Below are positions 1 to 12,100 of a stretch of 64,000 nt of DNA, piece by piece. Source of the DNA: Lineus longissimus (Eukaryota > Nemertea > Pilidiophora > Heteronemertea > Lineidae). The notes under the pieces were generated by a model that saw only the letters and a program-made list of their open reading frames with translations, was not told the origin of the DNA and made no database searches. The translations under genes and the position numbers were made by a program. Within the stretch, counting starts at the first letter, position 1, and each line of letters opens with the position of its first letter. The stretch is taken from positions 2,418,001-2,482,000 of the forward strand of contig NC_088312.1 of the NCBI RefSeq assembly GCF_910592395.1, read 5' to 3'.

Positions 1-152
1 TGAAGAACCTGCCCTGTTTCAGCCTGGTGTCGGTGTTCAGTGGCCCAAGGTAGGTCAGGAAGGCCGAGGCAGTTATACAGTTGGCAAGGAGTACTTCGTC
101 CGATTCGTTATCCTTGACATACTGGGTCCACACTGCTTCCTGGCCCTTCAGA
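1..152 (-). other. Dynein AAA5 start, partial exon at the window edge
   Basis: The acceptor AG is at 153-154 and the exon runs off the left edge. It reads EVLLANCITASAFLTYLGPL, matching the conserved GDVLLATAFLSYSGPF block that opens AAA5. AAA5, AAA6 and the C-terminal domain should continue to the left of this window. Confidence 0.9.
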
Positions 153-3100
153 CTGAAAATACGCAATTCAAAGAAATGTTGACTCATGTGTTTTTTATGA
201 TTGAACTTGAAATTTGACTATTGGATCAACAATCTTGTTGGATCATTTCTTACTTCCATAAAATCAGTGCGAAATGGGGGAGGGGGTTAATTGAAAAATC
301 AACTTTTCCTACCTTTCGATCATTTCAGTGGTAGCCCGTATTCTCTCATTCATAGAGATGAGCTCCATCTCAAGTGAGTGTTTCTCGATCACCGAGAGGT
401 CAAACTGCTGCTGCAGGTCATTGACTTCATCTTGGATACGCGGCAGGTCATCTTCTGTCAGATCATCCTGGTCTGGTTCAGGGGTCAGGGGTTGCTCTTC
501 TGGCTTTGGCTGAAAGGTTTCAACAATGTTGAGCCAAAATTCAGTTTGTTTAAAGGAATAATTATGTACATGTATTAAGCAATATACACGTAAGGTTGTC
601 CAAAACTGATTGGTTCACTTAAACTTGGTATATCTCTAACTGGGAAGATATCTTCTACCCATTTTAGCTGTTAAGATGAATCATTAGGTAAGCATTTCAG
701 AAGATACTGGAATAAGGACATTCCAATCTCCATCTAGTTCTAGTTTATCACCCTTCTCCGTCATTAGTGTATCTCATCAACCTTCCATTGCGGTCCCAAA
801 CACCATAACATTTCGGCAGCAAACACAGAGCTTAGTCGTGCTCATTCGCCAACTCTTCAGCTCGAAGATATGATTCCATAGTTTACAGTAAGTTGTCAAC
901 AAAAGAAGCCCTTCACCCGATGAAGTCAGAAAATTTAAAGTAATTCATCCATGCTGTTACCAATCATTAACATCAATGTTAAAGTAGATATTATCAAGTG
1001 ACTTTTCCAAGGATAATGGGAAGTATGATATATCCAAAAAATTAGCAATGAAATATGAGGGGGAACTACTTAAAGTGGAACAATATATAGGGTTTAGATA
1101 CAAAACAAGATAGTCATGATGGTTAATAAAGTAGTGACTTTGTCATGGTCAGTATAAGTGACCTCACTGAACTCTACTAGTGTGTTTGATCAAATTCATC
1201 AAGCATGCTTCTCCTTGTGAGAATAATGTCCCAAAGCAGTTTGCAGAAGACAGTTGCAAGAAATATCGTCAAAGCAACAAATCTGAAGACAATAAGATAA
1301 GCTTTTCAAAAAGTTGTATCTAGCTAAACGTATACTGCTGATTGCTCAACAAGGCAGAAAATTTCGTACATTCCAAAATGTGGTGTCTAGTGATACAAAG
1401 CACAACTATATATATATGGTTCTCTTCAGATGTTAGTGACTGCTATAATTAAAGAGGTATATATAGGTGACAGTAGTTATTTAGTATACTGCATACTCTT
1501 CTCTTAGCTAGCTCCCTTTCTCTCCTCAACCGCTGTGTTAAAATATAGCACATATATCAGTTAAATAATGTCAAACAATAAAAGCAAGCAGTGAAAATTA
1601 TTTGTGCAACATAAGTTACATGTATGCAATAAATCTGTGCCAGTGGGTGGCCAAAATAATTGAGCTGCTATAAGTACATGTAGACTCAAAAATCTGAGAT
1701 CAGCATGACTAAATTAAAATGAAATTATTCAAAATCAAATTCAAACAAATGTAAAGCAAACCAATCCAACCGAAAAGATGAATTTTCAAATTCTTACCTC
1801 CGCCTCTTTCTCCTGAGTTAATCTCTCACTCTCTTCAATCTCCCTTTCCAACTCATGTTGCCTCTCCAATGCCTGCTTCAGGGGGCCACACAACTTTGTA
1901 TACTCGACAATTGCAATTGTATACTGCACAAGAGTTGCTGCGTCTTCACTCGCGTATCTTGCATTGGACAGCGTGATCCCACGGGTGAATTCGGGCGATG
2001 GTGAACGTCTGGTCGGCGGGAAAGCCTTGTTGTCAGGGGCATTCTCGAGCAGCGACCCCTCACCAGTTACTCCAAGGGAACCACCACGACCTTTGGCAAG
2101 GTAACTTTCCACAGCTGAAAGTATATTTGGTTTATACTGTGAAATGAGCTGACGTTAGAACACAAAAACAAGAGACTTTACTTTTTCAATGACCAGTTCT
2201 TCAACCTTGCATCCTTCCTTACCTTACCTTAGGACCCTTCGTGCCCTAGGTGGCACATGGGGCATTCCCCAGGGTCCTCCACTCAAGTCTGTTGGCTGCT
2301 CGCTGTCTGGCTGCCTCCCACGTTAGGCCCTTCTCTTGAAGTTCCTTTGCCATGGAACGCCGCCAGGTCTCTCTTGGTCTGCCTCTATTCCGTCTCCCCT
2401 GTGGCGTCCATGTGAGTGCTCTCCTTGGCAATGTGTTTGCAGGCATTCGGAGCACAACCTTGCATCCCCTCCCCCCAAATGCCTTATGTATTGCAGATAA
2501 ACACTAGGCAAGGAATTCTAGGTTGTTTATAAACAAGAGACAAACAAACTACCAAATAACGCCTCTAGAGCGAACGAGAAGAAGAAGAAGACTACCAAAT
2601 AACCTACCATTGAGTACATCAACAGAGAGTCCCTCCTCCCATTGTACGTTGTGCATCATGTCCATGAACTTGGTTGAATCGCTCATGGCCGTTGTCATCG
2701 CCTTCCAAACAGCACGGTCAACACGTTCAGACACATCCCTCTTCGTAACTGAAAGAAGACATACAAAAAATGTTCAATGAAATGCACAAATTTCTATGGT
2801 TTGGGCTGTGAACAACTTTCAAGATAAACTCAAACACTGCTATTGGGTTTCTAATTCTACAACAACAAAGTATACAAAAGTGCAAATACAGGGCAAAACT
2901 TGTGATCTATTTGGAACTGAGTTCTAACCTTGCTTCTTCCCATGCATCTTTGTGCTACTAGAGCTTGCGGACATCCTACTGCTCTGGTCATCTTTATTCG
3001 CCTGGGTCTCTCGCTCGACTTGTCGGGGAACGCCAGGAAGTCGTTTGCCGATTAGGGTCATGACCATCTCCATCACATGACCGACCAATGCCGGTGGCTG

Positions 3101-6100
3101 GCTGAATGCTCTCAGACGCTCCACACACCCACGATCAACGTTGGAGCTCCAGAGATGAACCTAAAGGAAGCAAGGAATCAAAATATATCATCAGTTGGTG
3201 GAAGATGGTGAAATACGTAATTGCATTCAGCAGACAACAACAGAAGAGACTGCCCAACATTCTGCAGCAGACGTTACACAGAGCAGGAGCAGACGTCATA
3301 TTGTTTGTATCAGACCCACCTGTTGCTTGGCAGACTCCAGGTTCCTCCTGCAATCATCGACATTCTTGATCGCGATGGCTAACTCCTCTTTAGCCTTGAG
3401 ATGACGATCCTTCAGATTTGCTTCTCTGATTCGATCAAATTCTTTATCGTAGTCGTCATAATCCTCTGGAGGAAACAAAAGATAGATACTTCATGATTCA
3501 ATTCATTATCGGAGATATAAAAAATAAGGCTTGAAATCAGTTGCTTGATTCATGGAGCAGACGTCAACAAAACCATATCTCACCTGCTTTGAGCAGATCA
3601 TCTTCCTCCTCTTCCTCATCAGACATCTCGTTCAACTGCAGGAACGCGCTCAGCGCCGTACTCTGTCCGACCTTGGCCTTTAGCTTTTCCAAGGTCGTGG
3701 CCTTGGCTGTCAACTGACGTAGCAAGTGAGCTGTGTTGACCTTTGCGTCCTCAAATTTTCCACTGATGTTCTTGATGGCCTGACGCATCACTTTTGCATC
3801 CATACGACTCTGGGAAAGGGCTGTCAGAACCTTTCTGTAAAAGTTAACAGCTTGATTACACAACAAAGCTATGAGAGCACGATTTGATAAGAAGGTCAAA
3901 CTGACCTATATTCAAAAGGTTCAATGTGTAATGGTAAACCAAACCAAACCTGAAAACTGAAGACTTACTGAAGCCGAGTGACTTTCTCTGTTCTGTCCTT
4001 AGACTTGAGTCGGTAAAGATAGTTGAACGTGTCCATGAACCTCCTGTATGTCATTGGACCAACAAACACCTGGTTTTTACCCTTCACATGTGGATCTTGA
4101 TGAATTAGCCTAAAATGAAGATGAAAATGGTAAAAAACAAGTAATATTGATTGACCACTTGTTAAAGCAGAAGGAATAAACCCACTACCGCTCAAGGTGG
4201 ACATTCTTATCTCAAGTTCCAGCTCAAATAACCCTTTTAAACAAAACTATTTACTCACTTGATATTCTCTAAGATAATTGCTTTAGAGTACGGAAAGTTC
4301 TTCAGATTTTTCAGCTCTGTCTTCCGAATCTGATCCTTCTTCTTCTCATTCATCTTGACGCTCGTCAGCGAGATGCTGTCCTCCGTCTGCCCGGCCCACG
4401 GCATCTGGTTAGTCTGGACAAGAATCTCACTGTGGATGTTTGCGAGAAGGTTCCCAACAGTGTCACTGAAAGTCAAGAGTTCAAGTTTGAACAAGTTTTT
4501 CTTATGGGGTATATACTCATGCACATGACCAACTCGGATTCAGGGGACAGTGAAAGCCCTGCTCAAACCCACTTATGAAATAAAATACAAACCTTAATTC
4601 CACAGTACCAAAGTCCAGTCCCCTATCCTGAATGTAGTAATGCGATTCTCCAAGGAGGGCATCTTGTGGCCAGTCACACACCCAGTTCACCTGGCAGCCC
4701 TGGAGGAGTCCAGGGTACTCAGTCGCGGCTCTCTTGATCAGCTTGTGGTTCGGCGGCAGGCACAGGATGATGTGCAGATTGGACTTTACCCGGGACACGA
4801 AGAACTTCATGGGGTCGCTGATCATGGTTGGGTGCTCTCTTCTCAATGCAGGGGTCACAGCCTGGAAAATGTATTGAAAAACAATCATTGAGAGGAGCTG
4901 CGGAAAACTAAGCTACTGAAGCGATATCATGAATGAATTGCCCTGTTGGAGTCTGAGAAGAAGCAAAGTTTATCTTCTGGAGGTATCGTCTGGTGATGGC
5001 AAAGAATAGAACATGCCAATCCAGTACAGGAGATTCTGGCACACTGACATGTTGGAGTTGGGATGAAAGGGGACCGAGACTGTACTACGCTTTAAGGACA
5101 GGAAACACTGTGCTACACTTTAAAGGACCATTGCACCTTACCTGTAACAGACCTTCCAACTCATCATTCGTGAAGAGATGGGGGTACTCCCCACTGACCA
5201 GGAGGCTGTTGATGGCATCTAGATACGTATCGTCATGGAGGTCACGCCCACTGAACATCAATGACAACACTTTCCCCTCAGATCCGCTCAGGCGCAGTGC
5301 CGACCGCAGACCATCGAAGAACGTGTTCTGTTTGCTTGCGTCGACGGAATGGATAGGGACGTCGGCAACATGGAGTGCTAGGCGGCACAGGGTGGAAAGG
5401 TGGAGACCAATGGCGCCAATAAGAAGGAAATTACCACTGGAAAGATGAAAATATCATACTATTGTCCGGGATGGGAAGTTTACCACAGCGGAGAGTAACG
5501 TTTTACCATTACACAAAAGGCTACCTAAATGTTAAAGTGGTAACTTTTTTGTTTGGGAGCAAAATAGGCGATCCACTTGGGTGAAGTGACTTCTTGTGTC
5601 AAGACTCTTGTAGAGCTGTAATTGTTTTATGAGTGGCATTTCTTACCCGTGATGGAAGCTGAGGACTCGGTGCATCTTGATAATGTGTCCAATCACATGA
5701 TCAGACAACATGATATCCATCGGCACGTTGCCAAACTCCTCGTTATATCGTGCCATGTGCGCCTTCAGACAGTTCTGCACGTCTTGTAGGTTTTCGATTG
5801 GTTGCAGGAGAACTTTGACCTGCTTGTTTCCATGTGATGTGACCGGTCGCTGATAAATCCTGGTATCGATGGGAAAGGTGACAAAGTGTTCTTCTGGCAG
5901 CTGCTCAAGACTTGGGAAATTCTGAAACGACAGATGTATTTTTGAACTTTTTTGCCTACTTCCAATTGACTCTTTTATACTGCCATTCCAGGTCTCAACT
6001 CTACACCAAACACATTAAAGGCACCCCATATGAAGTTAAATAGATCACCTACCTCACTGACAGTAGTTTTGAGTTCCTCGTCAAACCAGTTAACATCGGA

Positions 6101-9100
6101 TGCCCTGCACAGCCTGTCTCTCATGATCCTCTCCATCTCGTGCCTCCACAGCGAGATCACCAGGTGCTCGTCAGCTCGGCTCTCGTCTGCCAGACGCCGT
6201 AAGCACTGGAAAAATGAAGAAATTTGTAAGGCACTAGCAATAACAGTGAGGGAAAGGTCAACTTATCAAAAAGATTGCAGTGTCACTGTTGATATCCCAT
6301 CTTCAGCTTATCCTCAGATCACCGCTGTTTAGTCTTTGAATCCTTGAGCAAGGCTCTTAATCCTAATTGGTTCTCTTCAATAGAACACGATTGTGTTTTT
6401 ACCTGGAAGCAGGTGGTGATGTCCTTCAAAGTGAAGAGATAATGACGTCTGCCAGGCATCGGGGTCATCCTGAGGACTTTCTGGACATTAGACAGGAGCT
6501 GGCAGGAAGCTTTTGTCAGTGCGTTGTGTAGATCTATGTCAAGGCTGGAACCATCATTCATGGACATGTTGCTCTGAAACAGATCAAAATACGGATCAGA
6601 AATCAACACCAATTCAAAAAGAAACCAAAAGAAGATATTGCATAAAGCAATGCATTCAAAATTTCGGACCAGACTGAATGAAAATAACTTGTATCCCAGT
6701 AAACAAATTCCTTATCACAGTAGATGAACTCACCTCCAGAATTCCATTGACAATAGTTTTCAGACCCTCGCCCTGTGGTCCAGGCAGTCTGAGAACAATG
6801 AAATGACGCTGAAAAGAACAAAGAGTCATGATAAAGCTTTGCAGGAAAGAAGTTAAAAGGTACATGTGTGCCTTCCCAAGTGGCTAGATTCCCAAAAGAA
6901 CATGTGACCGTTGGACTCCTTTCATCCTGCATATCATACTAGGAAAACGTTTGGCAAATAGAAAGTCTATAAGTCCGCTAAGACTGCACTGACTGTGGCA
7001 GCACAACCACATGCCAACCAGAAAGTTGTTAAGGAGTACCAGCACTTGGAAAGACTGCCACAACCACACTTTTACAACACCAACAGTCCTACGTACCAGC
7101 AATCTTTGATTGAGCACCCTGTTGGTGACCGATGGCGTTTCGTTCATAGACATGGACGAAAGGATGACCAAACCTTCTATCGTTCGCCATTCGAATGGTT
7201 TCTGGAGCGTACACAAGACCTTGTCATCCAGGAGTTGGCGCAGCAGCTGGAAAAGGATGAAATCTTTTAACATTGTTTTAATCAACAGACTTGAACATAT
7301 TCACCAACATTTCACCCTTATGACCAATTGTATTGAGCCCCCTCCCCATCTCAATGATGCCTTGATCCTCTAGCCATCTTAGCAAAATCGATAAAACTAT
7401 TTTTTCTTCATTCTCTACCTCATTAGTTTTCTGTATTCCGAATTCATCCGGAACTGGAAGGTTCAAATCGTCGACGAAGATCTGTAGTTGTTTGTTTTCC
7501 TTAGCGCCAAAGACGAATCCCTGACGATGGTAGATGTTAGCCTCGATGAACTGCTGTAGCTGCTTAGCCTCTGATGCTCCAGAGTAGACCAAACGTTTGT
7601 TGATTCTTTTGGTTGCATCTGCGAGTGAAAGTTCAAGTCATTAGCAAGGAAGAGAGAAAAAGAATCATCGACAAGGGCTAATGGAAGTTACGCATCAATT
7701 CAGTTGCTGTTTTTTATAGTTTTCATACTGTTTTCTCAAAAGGAAAGGTTGGAGGAGTGGTGCCCTAAAAACCCTCCCAAGCACCTACTTTTGACAGAGC
7801 AGGTCACAAATTGGCTCACCTTGTGAATCAACAAAGTCGTTGATCATGAGTGTCTTGCCTGATCCAGGTGGTCCAACCAGCATCACGTTCTGCTGTGACG
7901 CTACAGCAAACTCCATCAGGATGCGGGTACGAATCTGAAGTGGAAAGTACATATTTTGTTGGTGTCATCTTAGGTACAGAAACCAAACGTTTGCAAGATA
8001 AGCCAAGATGATGATAGAATTGAACACTCTAGTGAGTACTGGCTGAAGCAGCTATGCTTGGGCTATCGGCCAACTGAGACACTAGCTCCCCCAGTGAACT
8101 TAGAGCATGAATACTTACAGTGTCAACCGTATCGACGAATACTTCTCCCAGGATGTCTTGATTGTCTGCATAGACAGTCTCTGGTACCCTTGATATCCAG
8201 GGGTCCCATTCACCAGACTCATCCACATAGTAATCAAACACACAGATATCACGGTCGTCATCAGGGAGGCTGGAGAGAAACGAATAACACAATATAGGAT
8301 CTCGTTATTGAAGCAAAACCCAAGTAAGTTGCCCAATTTAATGATGACTTGGGATTCCATTTACCGCAATGAGAGGAAGGAAAAGAAAGAAATCATAGAT
8401 GCTCCTTTGGACTTACGCTGATGACAATGTCTTCAAGAGATCGCTGAAAGCCTTCCTGTCTGAATCTTCCAGCAGGCCACCGAACGCCCAAATCAGGCAG
8501 AACAGATAGAGCCTCTCAATGTGGAGCTCTCCGCCGATCTGCTTGTTGTCGGCCAACATGGCCGACAGGAGGTTGATACACGTCTGGAACATGCCGACTT
8601 CTGAGAGTCCTAATCGAGGCCTGAAAGAGAAACATGCGATTAGAACCAGGTCGCAAGATCATCAAGCAGAGAAAACCTGCACAAGCGAATAACCGATCGT
8701 CATGCAGCCCCAGAGGCACTGAGTAGCTCTTTTACTTACTTGCACTCATTCACCACAAACTGTGTCACTGCATCGACCGTTTTGTCAAAGGCTCGCTGCA
8801 AAACCTGAAACCACAAAGAAAAATAAGAGATTAGCAGGTGATTCATCTTGACTTATATAATGCTAAACTTTTGTACTGTGTGGTACTTGACACACTGATT
8901 TGGAACTGGAGCCTGATCCTGCCATATCTTAAAACATTTCAATTTAAAAGTAGCATGTCTATTTTATACACCCTGTACATTGTTTTAGTTACCTAATCAA
9001 TACATAAACTTGCACTGCACTGTAGTTTGTTGATTATTGTATCAAATGTCAGGGCTACTATTACTAATTATTTGTTTCACAACATACATGTAGAGACATT

Positions 9101-12100
9101 AACAAAGTTTCGGTCAAGCTTTTCATGATAGTCTATAACTTTGACATGAAAATGAACAAAACAAAAAGCTCAAGTGAAGCAAACACAAAACAAAGCTGAA
9201 TCAAGCAGACGTACATGTACATACTTGCAATCAACATTTCAAACAATACTTCTAAAACTTTGGTACATGTACATGGACATAACAAACATCAGTAGGCAAC
9301 CATGTGACAGTAGTCCGGAGGAAAACCAAAATCTTGCTCTGGTGACTCTGGTCAAAGAGGGTGGATGGTCAAAGAGGGTAGAATGGACCCTGACATTTAT
9401 GATGTGAAATGAGTTTCAATTCAAGCTGTACACACTGTTACAATAGCATTGATAAGGAAAAGATGAAAAAGGTGTTCACCAAATTTGCTTTTAATGGCTG
9501 GAATAAACAATGAGCTCTTTATCTACAGCTATCTAAGCTAAGTCAAACTTGTGTATGAAATAGTAGTTTTGGCTAAGTTTTACACAGATCATGCAAAACA
9601 ATGATTCTATTTGAGAGATACAGGCAGTACCAGTCTTAGTCCCTGTCAATATCTAAGAAACTCAGAGTCTAGGAACCTTTGTAGAATCCGCAGCCAACTT
9701 TGAAGGATATGTCATGCATTTTGCGAGCAAGTGCAGAGCAAGCCACTAATGTGCAAATATACAGCCTCTGTGGTTTTCAAAGTGCATGGAGTAATTCTGG
9801 AAAACTTTCGTTATCAACAAGTTACTTGCTATAGTTAATTTAAGCTCACCACCTGAAGAAAAGGCAAATACTGTCAATTATATGAATTCAGGCAAAAGCA
9901 TTTAAAAACCTATTCAAGTGAGTAAAGTGATTCATTTATTACAGGTATGAGTCAACTTCCTCTGCCAGTGTGTTAGAATAATTTCACTACGAAATAAATG
10001 AAATTAAGAGGACGGCAAATTGCATACAGTAAATCTGGGTTGAGGAACTGTTATTTATTTACAATAGGAAGCATATTTAACTTTATAAAACTTCAAATTA
10101 TTCCTATTCATACGTCAGCAAAAGGATGGGATGGGATAGGAGGAGTTATGGTCAATAGGTGGTGTAAACTTACATGAATCTCCTGCTGTGTTCGCTTCTC
10201 CATCCAAGCCATGGCGATAGGTTTCCACCCCACGATATCCTTGTCCACAAATATTATACCCTGCAATCAGATGTTTGAAATAGGATAACGGCAGGAGAAC
10301 ACATGTGTCGGTGAAAAAATTCAACTTTGAAAGATGAAAAAATTTCTGAGTCCAAAGTCCAAATATTTTTTTCACTGAAATTTTAATGAAATTCTAGAAC
10401 TTACAGCTCTGGAGACAGTGGCAGGTGATGAGTCCACAAGGCTGTCTGTTTCGAAGAGAAGCTTCATGTTGTCACTCAGCAAGAGACGATCACCGTTGGC
10501 AAGGTAGAGCGTCTGCAAGAAAGATTCAACAAATTATGGGCTGATAACGAATACAACAAGCAGACAGAACCCTCCAGTTGTGATTATAAAGAGAACACTT
10601 ATCATAGCAGGAGGAAGACTTGACTCTACACCACTGAGAACAAGTGATTTTCGTCACATGCACTCATTATCACAGGTTGTGATAATTTGAATCATTCATT
10701 TGAGTGATTTTGCCTCACCTTTGCTGCATCGAGGACACTGCTGAAGTTATCAGACCAGCCAGCGTGAAGGGGTCCGTCAAGACACAGCCACGTGGTACAC
10801 TGGTTCTGCAAAGATAAAACACACACATTAGCACACTCAAATCACATTTCCTGACCACTTACTAATTCTATAGGTCAATCTATTGAGTAAACAAACTAGA
10901 ATAGAACCTCTCTCAGTCTCAGTCTTACCCTGTTTGCTTTTCTCCAAGCAGACGTAAATATTCCATCAACCCAGTCCCTATTCTGCAGATGTCCAAACAT
11001 CAACTCGTTCTCATCCACAACCAATGGGTTAATCTTCTGTAGCCTGTGGTTTGACTCTGCCTGGGCGCCAGGTTGGGTATTGACTGTGGACCGGGATAAT
11101 CCACGGATGTTGACACAAAGGGATTCCACAAGCGTCTCGATGATGCTCGACTTGCCGGTGCCTGGCGGGCCTGCCACAATGATACCTGCAAGATGGAGCA
11201 GAGAGTTGAAAATCACTGAGTTCAACTTCTCAAACGTTTCCAGGAACTGTATAGCAAAAGCACCTCCTGACCACCTCCTTCTGACAAACTATTAGGAAGG
11301 TTTGAGATCACAAGATCATACCTTGATGAACCTGTGCCACATTGTACAACTGCATACACTTATCCAACCATGGCCGGTGTGGAATGAGGTTCTTGCTCTT
11401 GGCAGTCTGGATGATCGCTGCTTCAACATCCTGGTACTTTGACTTGGCCGACACGGCCCTTGTTGGACTTGGTGGCTCAGGCAAGCCAAAGAAGGCGTCC
11501 CTCACAATCTGCCTCAGAATGTTGTAGTTCTGAAATGTATAAGCGAAGGACCCTCAAGATATTGTGCACACAGAGGTAGGGATTCAGAATAAACAGGCAT
11601 AGGTACGCATGAAGATTGAAATGATTCCTGAGAAGGGGTTGAATTCGCAAACAAGGTGCATTAACTTAAGAAGATCGATCAGGGGTATGATTTAGCCTTA
11701 CCTCAGCATTGAGCCTTGCACCAAGGATTTCCAGGAGTGCCTGTCCAACCAATGCATGCTCCATCTTGGCAGCCTGTGACAGTGGGTTCGGGGTGCCCGC
11801 TTTCCTACTAGGGCGATCACCCACACCACCTCGCTGCCCGCCAACTAGGAGAAGAAGAAAAAGTTACATGAATAAAATATGGTTTACAACTAAAATTGAC
11901 CAAAAACATGGACGCTGAGAGAATATGCTCAAACATTATGTCTGCTGCTAGGGGAATGATACGGCAAAAAATTGCCAGCATGAACATTTCACATTAAGTT
12001 TGACTTGAGAGAAAGTAAACAGAGAATAGTATGATGATTCGTTCCTCATGATATGACTGAAAGAAATGCATTTGGACCATGCTAGTGTTTTGTGGGACAA

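Larger units (their letters stand above)
313..4109 (-). other. Dynein stalk and microtubule-binding domain, exons 64-70
   Basis: Exons: 3969-4109 (YRRFMDTFNYLYRLKS, start of CC1), 3584-3834, 3320-3465, 2929-3160, 2608-2748, 1798-2114, 313-509. CC1 is long and highly charged, with an acidic break (DEEEEEDD). The conserved turn into the microtubule-binding domain is VERLRAFSQPPALVGHVMEM, matching the usual ...P(P)..V..VM pattern. Two insertions are seen: a Ser/Lys-rich run ending exon 67, and a Gly/Ser/Pro-rich run of about 40 residues inside exon 69. CC2 resumes at LKQALERQHELEREIEESER. Exon 70 has an acidic, Pro-rich start not typical of CC2. Confidence 0.85.

Noticed and set aside
4993-5448. 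151-codon plus-strand frame
   Set aside because: Antisense shadow of the AAA4 exon at 5142-5436.
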